Positions 55,782 through 63,441 of a stretch of DNA of 64,000 bases are shown in pieces. The stretch is from Fructilactobacillus myrtifloralis. Its GTDB lineage: Bacteria > Bacillota > Bacilli > Lactobacillales > Lactobacillaceae. Under the pieces are notes generated by a model that did not search any database, had not been told where the DNA came from, and worked only from the letters and a program-made list of their open reading frames with translations. Numbering within the stretch: the first letter of the stretch is position 1; each line of letters opens with the position of its first letter. Both the position numbers and the translations under genes were made by a program. The stretch spans positions 186,001 to 250,000 of the forward strand of contig NZ_CP097116.1 of the NCBI RefSeq assembly GCF_024029335.1, in the 5' to 3' direction.

Positions 55782-56873
55782 ATGGTAAAACGCTATTTAT
55801 TGCTCGACGATGGGACGTCCTTTGCCGGCGAGGCATTCGGAGACTTAACCAGTACCACGGGTGAATTAGCCGTCAATACGAACTTGAACTATTATCAAGA
55901 AGCACTAACTGATCCAACTTATCACAACCAGATTGTGACCTTTTTACAGCCCTCGATTGGCAACATTGGGATTAACCCCAAAAACTATGAATCCATTTTA
56001 ACTTCGGCCAAGGGAATCGTGGTTCATCAGAGTGAGAACATTTCTTTTTCCCAACTAAAAGACTTATCGTTAGATTCCTTTTTAAAGGAACGCCACATTC
56101 CGGGAATTTGCCAAATTGATACCCGCCAGTTACAAAAACACGTTCGCGAGCACGATATCAAAAAAGCTAGCATCGTGAATACGAACGATGCGCACGCGTT
56201 TGACCAGTTGCAGGCGGCCGTGCTTAGTAACCAACAAATCCAAGCGGTTGCCACCCCGAAACCATACTTAGTTCCCGGCAGCGGGGTCACGATTGTCGTG
56301 ATTGATTTTGGGCTTCGTGAGTCCATCATCCGGCAGTTGGCCAAACTTAACTGTAATATGATCGTAGTGCCGTGGAACACGAGCTTTGCGGAAATGAAAA
56401 ATCTAGATCCCGAGGGGGTCGTATTATCGTCTGGTCCGGGCTCGCCAGCAGAAATTGATGCGGAAGTGATTGAAAACATTCAAACCATCCAACGGCATTT
56501 ACCGTTGTTTGGGATTGGACTGGGTCACGAATTAATTGCCATTGCCAATGGGGCTAAAGTGGCCCGCATGTCCATCGGGAACTACGGAAGCAATCATCCC
56601 GTTCGCAAAATCATTACTAACGAATTGATTTATCCTAACCAGTCCCAGGACTATGCCATTGTGACTGACTCCATCGCTTCCGATAAGTTAATTGTTACTT
56701 ACAAGGATTTAATTAACGGGACGATTCAGGGGATCAGAAGTCGTGATTATCCGACGTTCTCCGTCCAGTTTTCTCCGGACGGATCTGGTGGCATGGTTGA
56801 TGGGTTTGACCTATTTGAAGAATTTGTTGAAAGCATTCTCGCACACAGGAGGATGGCACATGAAGCACATTAA
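55782..56873 (+). CDS. Degenerate carbamoyl-phosphate synthetase small-subunit homologue without glutaminase triad
   Basis: 363-residue protein with the full CarA layout. The N-terminal CPSase_sm domain opens YLLLDDGTSFAGEAFGDL and contains IGNIGINPKNYESI. A class I glutamine amidotransferase domain follows, with VIDFGLRESIIRQLAKLN and LSSGPGSPAE. The catalytic motif GICLGHQ reads GIGLGHE: codon 246 (56517-56519) is GGA, Gly, where the nucleophile Cys belongs. The His-x-Glu pair of VQYHPE reads VQFSPD (Ser331, Asp333). The glutamine-site SQNHGY reads SQDYAI. It therefore should not hydrolyse glutamine. The frame is intact, full length, has GAGGAGG upstream and overlaps the next gene by 14 bases. 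Calling it carA would overstate its function. Confidence 0.88.
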   Translation: MVKRYLLLDDGTSFAGEAFGDLTSTTGELAVNTNLNYYQEALTDPTYHNQIVTFLQPSIGNIGINPKNYESILTSAKGIVVHQSENISFSQLKDLSLDSFLKERHIPGICQIDTRQLQKHVREHDIKKASIVNTNDAHAFDQLQAAVLSNQQIQAVATPKPYLVPGSGVTIVVIDFGLRESIIRQLAKLNCNMIVVPWNTSFAEMKNLDPEGVVLSSGPGSPAEIDAEVIENIQTIQRHLPLFGIGLGHELIAIANGAKVARMSIGNYGSNHPVRKIITNELIYPNQSQDYAIVTDSIASDKLIVTYKDLINGTIQGIRSRDYPTFSVQFSPDGSGGMVDGFDLFEEFVESILAHRRMAHEAH

Positions 56874-59418
56874 AAAAATCTTGATTATCGGTGGCGGACC
56901 ATCTGATATTGATCATGAAAGTGAACAGGATTCGGCTGCTTTTCAGGCGATTTCGGCTTGGCAACGGCTGGGAATTGAAACGTTTGTAATTGACAATAAC
57001 CCTTATTCCTTATTGTTGCAGGAGACAAATGATGACCATACCTTTGTGCAGAGTCTAACGGCCAAAAACGTTGCCCGAATTTTAAAAACGCACCACATTG
57101 ATGGCATTACGCCGATCTTTGGAACCAAAGCGGCCCTGACGGTCGTCCAGCGGTTGATGAAAAACCAGGTGCTCCAAACGTTACAGGTCCAATTACTCGG
57201 GTTGAATGCGACGAACCTCAATTTGTTTGGAACGGAAGCCGAAGCGTCCGAACAAAATACCGCGCTAGCTAATCGACTGGCTGAAAATAACATTCCGATT
57301 GTAGCGTCGCGGATTATTAGCGATTTTTCGGAATTGCGGAACAACCTGGAAAAAATTCAGTTTCCGATTTCGGTCAAACCACTAAGTACCAACAAGAAGC
57401 GGCAACGCCGGATCTTTAAAAACATGGAAAGTCTTAATAATGAGATTGATGACCTGTTTCAGGAGTCTCCTGATCAGAAACTGTCACTAGAGCGCGAAGT
57501 CGGAAATTATCAAGAAATCGGCATTGTCGCGATTCGGGACGTGGAAGGGAATAAGATGTTGATTTCTTCATTGGAAGATATGAATCCGGTGAAGATTAAC
57601 GCAACCGATTCCGTGATTTTTACCCCGGCCCAAACGCTCAATGATTACTATCTAAAACGGCTCCGGTCGCTTACTTTCGAAGTACTTGATTGTTTAGGAA
57701 TTAAGGGAATTTGTCACCTTCAATTTGCGGTGAATGCTGCAAATGATGAGGTGTATGTCTTGAAGGTGAACCCGGTCTTTAACTCCGAAACGGCCCTAGC
57801 CGCCAAAGCTACCGGGTACCCGTTAGCAAAGGTTGTGGCCTCATTATTGCTTGATATTCCGCTAACCGCGGTGGAACTCCCACCACGCTTTAATCCGTTA
57901 ACCACCATCTTACAACCGTTAAGTGATCACATCGTTGTCAAAATGCCGATTTGGTCATTTGACTACCTTGATATGGCTGATAATCACCTTGGTCCGCACG
58001 CGAAAGCGACGGGCGCGGCCATTGGGGTAGGTCGGAGTGCCGAGGCGGCCTTAATGATTGGCTTACGAAGTTCGCAACCCAGTCCGCAAGATGTTTTACC
58101 GGAATATTCTGACCTCAGCGAAGATGACCTGATTGAACAGTTAATTCATCCAACTGATCAACAAATTTTGATTTTGTTTGAAGCCGTGCGACGGGGTTAC
58201 TCTGCCAGTGACTTGAGTGAGCTCACTAAGATTGACGAATTCTTTTTCGTCATTATGAGCAACCTGTTGGCGGTGATTAACCAGGTACAAACCCATCCTT
58301 GTGATTCGCAAGCGTTATTAATGGGAGATCGGTATGGGTTTGGTAATGGGATGTTTTGTCATTTTTGGAACGTTGATAATGCCACAATCGTGGCCATGCA
58401 ACAAGAATTGCCTCGTTCCAAAACCTATAAAATGATTGATCCCACAGCTGGTGAATTCCCGGAAGCCATTAACTCGTTTTATGGCAGTTATGAGTTTGAA
58501 AGTGATACGAGCCAGTTAAGTAACCAAAGTGCGCTGGTAATCGGGAAGGGGCGAAATCACCTCGGTCCGAATACCGCTGCTGACACGTATACGGCTGAGA
58601 TGTTGATTCAACTGCATAAGTTAGGATACAAAACGATTATTCTCAATAATAACCCGAACTCGGTTTCACTGATTCCTGCAATCAGTGATAAGCAGTACAT
58701 TGAGCCGGTTCAACTCGGTGAGATTTTAAATGTGATTGATCTGGAAAAACCCAAGTACGTATTTTTGCCTGGGAATCGTCACTTTTTAATTCGCGAACTA
58801 CAAAAGTTACAAGGAACCTTTAAGTTAATCGTATTACCACCAGATCAAGAAACCGGAACGATTTACCAAGACCGAGCTGATTTTGCGCTGGACGTCTTAG
58901 TAAGTCCCCAGGCTATTATTCCCATCTCGACGGTTGGTTTTCGTGCTCAAATGGAGGGGGCTGGGAACCAACTGGAGGAACAAACGAGCTATTACGTGCC
59001 GTATGCAGAGCAGCAACTCGACGTGCCGCGGTTGGAACAGTTAGCAACTGCTGAAATTAACAGGCATCCGTTAACCGGACTAATTCAAGTTCTCTTTACA
59101 ATTGACTCCGACGGTAACTACGTGGTTACGGGGATAACCCCGTTACGAATTACGGAGACCATTTTCCTAAATCAAGTGACAGAAATTAATTGGATTCGGG
59201 TGTTAATGCAAATGTACACTGGTCATTTTGATCCGGAACAGTTACGGAAACGGCTTCCCCGAATCAATGCAGCAGGGCACTTTGCCATCATGCAGATTAC
59301 ATTTCCGTTCAAGCATTTGGGGATTAACAACGTCCCCAAACGCCGACGGTATGAGATTGGTGCTAAAATTTCGTTTGGAAATAGTCTGAATGATTCTACC
59401 GATCACCTCTTAAAATAA
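56860..59418 (+). CDS. Degenerate, shortened carbamoyl-phosphate synthetase large-subunit homologue
   Basis: 852-residue CarB relative (CarB is usually about 1060 aa). The first half aligns through the pre-ATP-grasp (KKILIIGGGPSDID), ATP-grasp and oligomerisation regions. The metal/ATP motif EVNPR reads KVNPV (Lys302, Val306). The Gly-Gly nucleotide loop after VRP is replaced by STNKKRQRR, and the GVHTGDS motif reads KINATDS. The second half begins SALVIGKGRNHLGP and keeps NNNPNSVS. Its ATP-grasp domain is shortened (NPR becomes TPL), and no C-terminal allosteric domain is recognisable. AGGAGG sets ATG 56860. I reject the upstream extension to 56743. By known mechanism both ATP sites should be inactive. 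Confidence 0.87.
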   Translation: MKHIKKILIIGGGPSDIDHESEQDSAAFQAISAWQRLGIETFVIDNNPYSLLLQETNDDHTFVQSLTAKNVARILKTHHIDGITPIFGTKAALTVVQRLMKNQVLQTLQVQLLGLNATNLNLFGTEAEASEQNTALANRLAENNIPIVASRIISDFSELRNNLEKIQFPISVKPLSTNKKRQRRIFKNMESLNNEIDDLFQESPDQKLSLEREVGNYQEIGIVAIRDVEGNKMLISSLEDMNPVKINATDSVIFTPAQTLNDYYLKRLRSLTFEVLDCLGIKGICHLQFAVNAANDEVYVLKVNPVFNSETALAAKATGYPLAKVVASLLLDIPLTAVELPPRFNPLTTILQPLSDHIVVKMPIWSFDYLDMADNHLGPHAKATGAAIGVGRSAEAALMIGLRSSQPSPQDVLPEYSDLSEDDLIEQLIHPTDQQILILFEAVRRGYSASDLSELTKIDEFFFVIMSNLLAVINQVQTHPCDSQALLMGDRYGFGNGMFCHFWNVDNATIVAMQQELPRSKTYKMIDPTAGEFPEAINSFYGSYEFESDTSQLSNQSALVIGKGRNHLGPNTAADTYTAEMLIQLHKLGYKTIILNNNPNSVSLIPAISDKQYIEPVQLGEILNVIDLEKPKYVFLPGNRHFLIRELQKLQGTFKLIVLPPDQETGTIYQDRADFALDVLVSPQAIIPISTVGFRAQMEGAGNQLEEQTSYYVPYAEQQLDVPRLEQLATAEINRHPLTGLIQVLFTIDSDGNYVVTGITPLRITETIFLNQVTEINWIRVLMQMYTGHFDPEQLRKRLPRINAAGHFAIMQITFPFKHLGINNVPKRRRYEIGAKISFGNSLNDSTDHLLK

Positions 59419-59458
59419 TAAAAAAACGGATTTGTATGATACAAATCCGTTTTTTTAT
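59418..59458. terminator. Bidirectional terminator between the carB-like gene and rqcH
   Basis: AAAAAAACGGATTTGTAT and ACAAATCCGTTTTTTT form a long stem with a tiny loop. Confidence 0.94.
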
Positions 59459-59467
59459 TGAGCACTG

Positions 59468-61183
59468 TTACCGGTGGGTCGCGTTGCGCCGCAATTGTTC
59501 GACTAACTGAGGATCGGGAGTAACGTAGACCGTTTTTTGCCCCGTATAATGAACGAGTCCCGGTTTGGCCCCGTTGGGCTTTTTAACCCGTTTGACGGGC
59601 GCATAGTCAACCGGAACGTTCGCAGAATCACGTGCTTTAGAAAAGTAGGCGGCTAGGTTGGCTGCTTCTAAAATGGTTTGGTCGCTAGGGTTAAAACTGC
59701 GAATAATCACGTGGGAACCGTGGATCTTTTGTGTATGCAACCAGGTTTCCCGTTTATCAGCAGTTTTTAACGTGAGTTGATCATTTTGTAAGTTATTTTT
59801 CCCCACCAAAATGACGGTTCCATCGGAAGCAACGAAGCGTTCCGGTTGGCTCACGTGCACCTTTCTCGGTTGCTTTTTGGTCTGACGTTTTAAGTAACCA
59901 GCTTGTTGGAGTTCCGTTTTAATGTCTGCCAGGTTTTCGGGACTGGCCAACTCAATTTGACTTTCAATCGCTTCAAAATAATCGATTTCTGCTTGGGTCC
60001 GCTGCATTTGTTCGGTAATGTATTGGCCGGCATTCTTTTTCTTCTGAAACTGCTTAAAGTACCACTGGGCATTTGCAACGGGGGAGAGCTCTGGTTTCAG
60101 GTTAATTTGGAGGGGATGGTTATTATCATAGAAATTCGGCAGTTCAATGCTGGTCATCCCCGGGTGAACCTGTTGCAGATAAGTCATGAGGACCTCACCT
60201 TTAATCCGATACTGATCGGCATTGGTTGCTTCTGTAGCATCCTGCGCTAGCCGTTTAAGCTTTTTCCGATTCTTTTTTAACTCCGTTCGGGTGACTTGAA
60301 TTAATTGGGCTCCTTGTTCGCGAACCCGTTCACGCTGGACCTTCGTCTGGAAAAAATGATCCAACAGCACGCTTAAAGAAGGGAAGTGATGGTCTGTTTC
60401 CAGGGGCGGGTAGGGGAAGGGGGCAAAGCCTAATTTTCCCTGGGCCGAGAGGGTGGTGACCGGATCTGGAGTTGCAAACCGCTTCCAAAAATCAGTGTAG
60501 TTAGTGGCCAGCGGTTTGCCTGCTTGGTGGAGTGCTTCAGCTAGTGCTAATGAGGTATCCGAACCAAGTCCTTGTAAGGTTTGGCGTAGCTCTGTTGCTA
60601 GACTCTCCACGTTGGGAAAATCATGCTCTAATTGTTCAATGATGCTAAAATCGTGGAGTTGAAACGGATTAAGCAAGTCCTGGTGGGGTGGATTTACGTA
60701 TTTAGAACCAGGGAGGAGGGTCCGATACCGATTTTTATCGGGACCAACGCGCTTGATGGCATCAATGATGTTACGATCGTGAGCTTCTACCAAAATGATG
60801 TTACTGTGGCGGGCCATAATTTCAACAACGACCACCAATTCTTCCAGGTCACCAATTTCATTACGCGTGTTGATGTGCAGGTGGACCACCCGGTCATTAT
60901 CAACCTGATGAATCTCCTTAATGAAACTTCCTTGCAAATGTTTGCGTAGCGTCATGGTAAAATTGTTCGGTACTTTCGGATTCTGAAAGGGAACTTCCGT
61001 GGTTTGGATTCGAGCGTAGGTAGGATTGGCCGATAACAGAACTTGTTGATTCTGTTGCTGGGCGCGGACCGTCATGATGATTTCATGTGGGTACGGTTCA
61101 CTAATCTTAGTAATCCGGCCGCCCGTTAGTTTAGTTTGTAATTCGTTAACCATAGCATGGGTAAAGGAACCATCAAATGACAT
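59468..61183 (-). CDS. rqcH: RqcH, ribosome quality control NFACT protein
   Basis: Recruits tRNA-Ala to stalled 50S subunits and adds C-terminal alanine tails, a bacterial homologue of Rqc2/NEMF. Older annotations call it a fibronectin-binding protein (FbpA). The N-terminal NFACT-N domain opens MSFDGSFTHAMVNELQTKL and includes RITKISEPYPHEIIMTVRA. A coiled-coil lies in the middle (about 290-410). The NFACT-R domain (about 445-550) has FVASDGTVILVGKNNLQND, HGSHVIIRS and YSKARDS-like AYFSKARDSANV. Length is 571 aa. It converges on the carB-like gene. Confidence 0.94.
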   Translation of the reverse strand: MSFDGSFTHAMVNELQTKLTGGRITKISEPYPHEIIMTVRAQQQNQQVLLSANPTYARIQTTEVPFQNPKVPNNFTMTLRKHLQGSFIKEIHQVDNDRVVHLHINTRNEIGDLEELVVVVEIMARHSNIILVEAHDRNIIDAIKRVGPDKNRYRTLLPGSKYVNPPHQDLLNPFQLHDFSIIEQLEHDFPNVESLATELRQTLQGLGSDTSLALAEALHQAGKPLATNYTDFWKRFATPDPVTTLSAQGKLGFAPFPYPPLETDHHFPSLSVLLDHFFQTKVQRERVREQGAQLIQVTRTELKKNRKKLKRLAQDATEATNADQYRIKGEVLMTYLQQVHPGMTSIELPNFYDNNHPLQINLKPELSPVANAQWYFKQFQKKKNAGQYITEQMQRTQAEIDYFEAIESQIELASPENLADIKTELQQAGYLKRQTKKQPRKVHVSQPERFVASDGTVILVGKNNLQNDQLTLKTADKRETWLHTQKIHGSHVIIRSFNPSDQTILEAANLAAYFSKARDSANVPVDYAPVKRVKKPNGAKPGLVHYTGQKTVYVTPDPQLVEQLRRNATHR

Positions 61184-61293
61184 AACTTGTCTCCTTTGAA
61201 ATTTAACGTTATGTTAAGTATAACTGATAATTTAGGGAACGAACAGCAAACAGCAGGAAGAAAAATCGCAATCTTGTATCAGGCAATTAATGC

Positions 61294-61299
61294 TATAAT
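61294..61299 (+). promoter_or_regulatory. Probable -10 box for marR-degV
   Basis: TGCTATAAT provides TATAAT with a TGn extension, 17 bases upstream of the marR ATG. No convincing -35 is visible. Confidence 0.5.
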
Positions 61300-61316
61300 G
61301 GTTAGCGGAGGATCTG

Positions 61317-61748
61317 ATGATGAAAAATAGTTTAAGCGCATTACGTGACGTGAGTAAGCTTCACCAACATAATTTACAAGTGATTACTAAGGCTCATAAT
61401 GTAACTATTTCTGAATGGCAACTGTTAATGGCCATTCAGCAGACCGTTGATACCCAAGAAAAGTTAGCGCAGGCCCTGAAGCTTGATACATCTACGCTTT
61501 CGCGGCAGTTAAAACGGTTACTGACCAAGGAAATGATTGCTAAGCAAGCGGTTGGTCAGGATCGGCGCCAACTAGTTTATAGTCTCACGGACGCTGGTCA
61601 AACAGCTTTAACGCAGGTTAACCAGGATTATGACCAGTTACAGCAACAAATTTTTGCGCAGTGGACGGCAGACGAATCCCAGCTACTCAAAATTCTCTTG
61701 AATCGGTTAGAAACTAGTATGAAAAGATTAGATAAACGGGGTGCATAG
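61317..61748 (+). CDS. MarR-family transcriptional regulator
   Basis: 143-residue winged-helix repressor. The recognition region is visible as EKLAQALKLDTSTLSRQLKR (about 52-71), followed by the wing QDRRQLVYSLTDAGQTAL. GGAGGA precedes the ATG. It is tightly linked to a DegV fatty-acid-binding protein, so it may respond to or control fatty acid handling. In streptococci and relatives a MarR protein, FabT, does so. The ligand and targets are unknown. Confidence 0.88.
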   Translation: MMKNSLSALRDVSKLHQHNLQVITKAHNVTISEWQLLMAIQQTVDTQEKLAQALKLDTSTLSRQLKRLLTKEMIAKQAVGQDRRQLVYSLTDAGQTALTQVNQDYDQLQQQIFAQWTADESQLLKILLNRLETSMKRLDKRGA

Positions 61749-61749
61749 A

Positions 61750-62616
61750 TTGAAAACCGCAATTGTGACTGATAGTACGTGCTATTTGTCTCAAACAGAC
61801 ATTCAAAAATATAACATTCAGATTATTCCATTAGAAATTATCTTTGGAACCGATGAATACTTAGAAAACGTAACGATTACCAGTCAAGAATTCTATCCAA
61901 AGTTAGCCGCCGCGTCCGAGTTACCAACCACGTCGCAACCAGCTACCGGCCAACTAATTGACCTATACAATCGATTAGCAGACGCTGGCTATGAAAATGT
62001 AATCACCATCACGCTGGCAGCCACCATTTCCGGTTTTTATAACCAAATTTGTAACCTAGCACAGCAAATCACCCGCATTCGCATTATTCCCTTCGACTCC
62101 CAAATTACGCTGGGCTTAATGGGCGATTTAGCAATTTACGCCGCCCAGTTGGCCGCTACTGATACGGATCCTGATGAGATTGTCGCTAAATTAACGGAGC
62201 AACGAGCAACCATTGATGAATTATTTGTGGTCGACGACTTACAAAACCTGGTTAAAGGCGGTCGGTTATCAAACGCATCTTCGTTCATTGGGAGTTTATT
62301 GAACATTAAGCCAATTTTAACGTTTGATAACCAAACTGACGAAATCGTGGCTTTTGATAAGGTCCGGACAATGAAACGGGCGCTAAAACGAGTGGAAAAA
62401 TTATTTAGTGAAGTTGAACCAACCCTGGATTATCCGGTGAAAGCCTTTGTCTTTGACGCAAATGCCAAGCAAGCCGGCCAGCGGTGGCTGGAACACTTGG
62501 AAGAAGCATTTCCAAAGGTGCGCTTTGCCCAAGCTGAGATTGGTCCGGTGATTGGGACGCACTTAGGTGCCGGAGCCTTAGCTTTAGGTTGGGAACGGGA
62601 CATTACTAAACTTTAA
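61750..62616 (+). CDS. DegV family protein, candidate fatty-acid-binding FakB
   Basis: DegV-fold protein of 288 aa. Proteins of this family (FakB) hold a fatty acid for phosphorylation by FakA. The N-terminus TAIVTDSTCYLSQTDI, TTSQPATGQLIDLYN (fatty acid carboxylate-binding Thr/Ser) and TLAATISGFYNQICNLA are typical. GGRLSNASSFIGSLLNIKP and the C-terminal GPVIGTHLGAGALALGW are also conserved. TTG 61750 fits the GGGGTG site better than the GTG at 61741 that would overlap marR. A candidate partner, FakA, is encoded at 14893. Confidence 0.88.
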   Translation: MKTAIVTDSTCYLSQTDIQKYNIQIIPLEIIFGTDEYLENVTITSQEFYPKLAAASELPTTSQPATGQLIDLYNRLADAGYENVITITLAATISGFYNQICNLAQQITRIRIIPFDSQITLGLMGDLAIYAAQLAATDTDPDEIVAKLTEQRATIDELFVVDDLQNLVKGGRLSNASSFIGSLLNIKPILTFDNQTDEIVAFDKVRTMKRALKRVEKLFSEVEPTLDYPVKAFVFDANAKQAGQRWLEHLEEAFPKVRFAQAEIGPVIGTHLGAGALALGWERDITKL

Positions 62617-62624
62617 AGCGTTAT

Positions 62625-62652
62625 AAGACGAATTTTAAATTCGTCTTTTTTT
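62625..62652 (+). terminator. Terminator after degV
   Basis: AAGACGAATTT and AAATTCGTCTT form a stem around a very short loop, followed by a seven-T run. Confidence 0.92.
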
Positions 62653-63326
62653 ATTCGGTTATTTTAGCAATTAATCTGGGGGACTAAATGAGCAAGCTGG
62701 CAATCCGCTTTAATTACCATTTTAGTTTACATAATATATATTATACGAAGTAAGTGTTTAAATCAGCAGTCCAACTCATTCTAAGCCCCTGTCAGCCATT
62801 TTAAGTTGTAAGCAATGAATTCATGGCACCAGCGCATGAAAATGCGTTTTTTTGCAGTTTAATTACCACCATCGCCCGTTCTTTGGTCTGGATGCCTGAT
62901 TAAACTGCTTTTATCGGCTGCACTGGCTTTGTTTTTCGTTATAAATTCAACCATGGTCGTTGCTACGCTTAATTTTAGCGACCACTTGGACTGTTTTAAA
63001 GTTGTTTTTAGTTCAGTAGCACTTCGTTTAATTAACGCAATTAAATCAGTCTTAGTTTGCTGATCATCATTTTTAACGTGTTGTACATGGACTCCATAAT
63101 CTTCTTATGCAACGGCTGCTTAAAATCTTTTACAAAATCATTTCATTGATTTTACTCACAACTCAACTGCCTGCCAATCGCTTTTATCTCAAACATGCTT
63201 CTAAAATTCACGAATCTTCAGCTCATGGCTGAACCTGATCGAATCAGCTTTAGTTTATTTCATTCTTTATGTTAACTAATTTAATTTTTAGTTACTACCA
63301 TGTTACATTATTTATAATTAACGTGC
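62653..63326. other. AT-rich intergenic stretch with a possible gene remnant
   Basis: No intact gene is visible in these 670 bases. On the minus strand a frame without a good start codon is open from about 63104 to a stop at 62859, and contains DQQTKTDLIALIKRSATELK. The same frame continues past that stop to another at about 62787 with KRIFMRWCHEFIAYNLKW. I do not recognise either part. It may be a decayed gene or chance. Confidence 0.35.
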
Positions 63327-63380
63327 TTAAAAAATAGGCAACAGAATTCCAATGAAACTGGAATTCTGTTGCCTATTAAA
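63327..63380 (-). terminator. Strong terminator of the glucan-binding-repeat gene
   Basis: AATAGGCAACAGAATTCCA and its exact complement TGGAATTCTGTTGCCTATT enclose a six-base loop. On the minus strand the stem is followed by a T-run (the A-run at 63329-63334). Confidence 0.92.
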
Positions 63381-63441
63381 TTTGAATCATTAAACTACGT
63401 TACAGGTTGCTAACTAGCTTTGTTTAAGTCATCGAATAACT

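Noticed and set aside
55782-59418. Annotating the pair as functional carA-carB
   Set aside because: The catalytic residues of both subunits are replaced and the large subunit is short, so homology alone does not support the activity.
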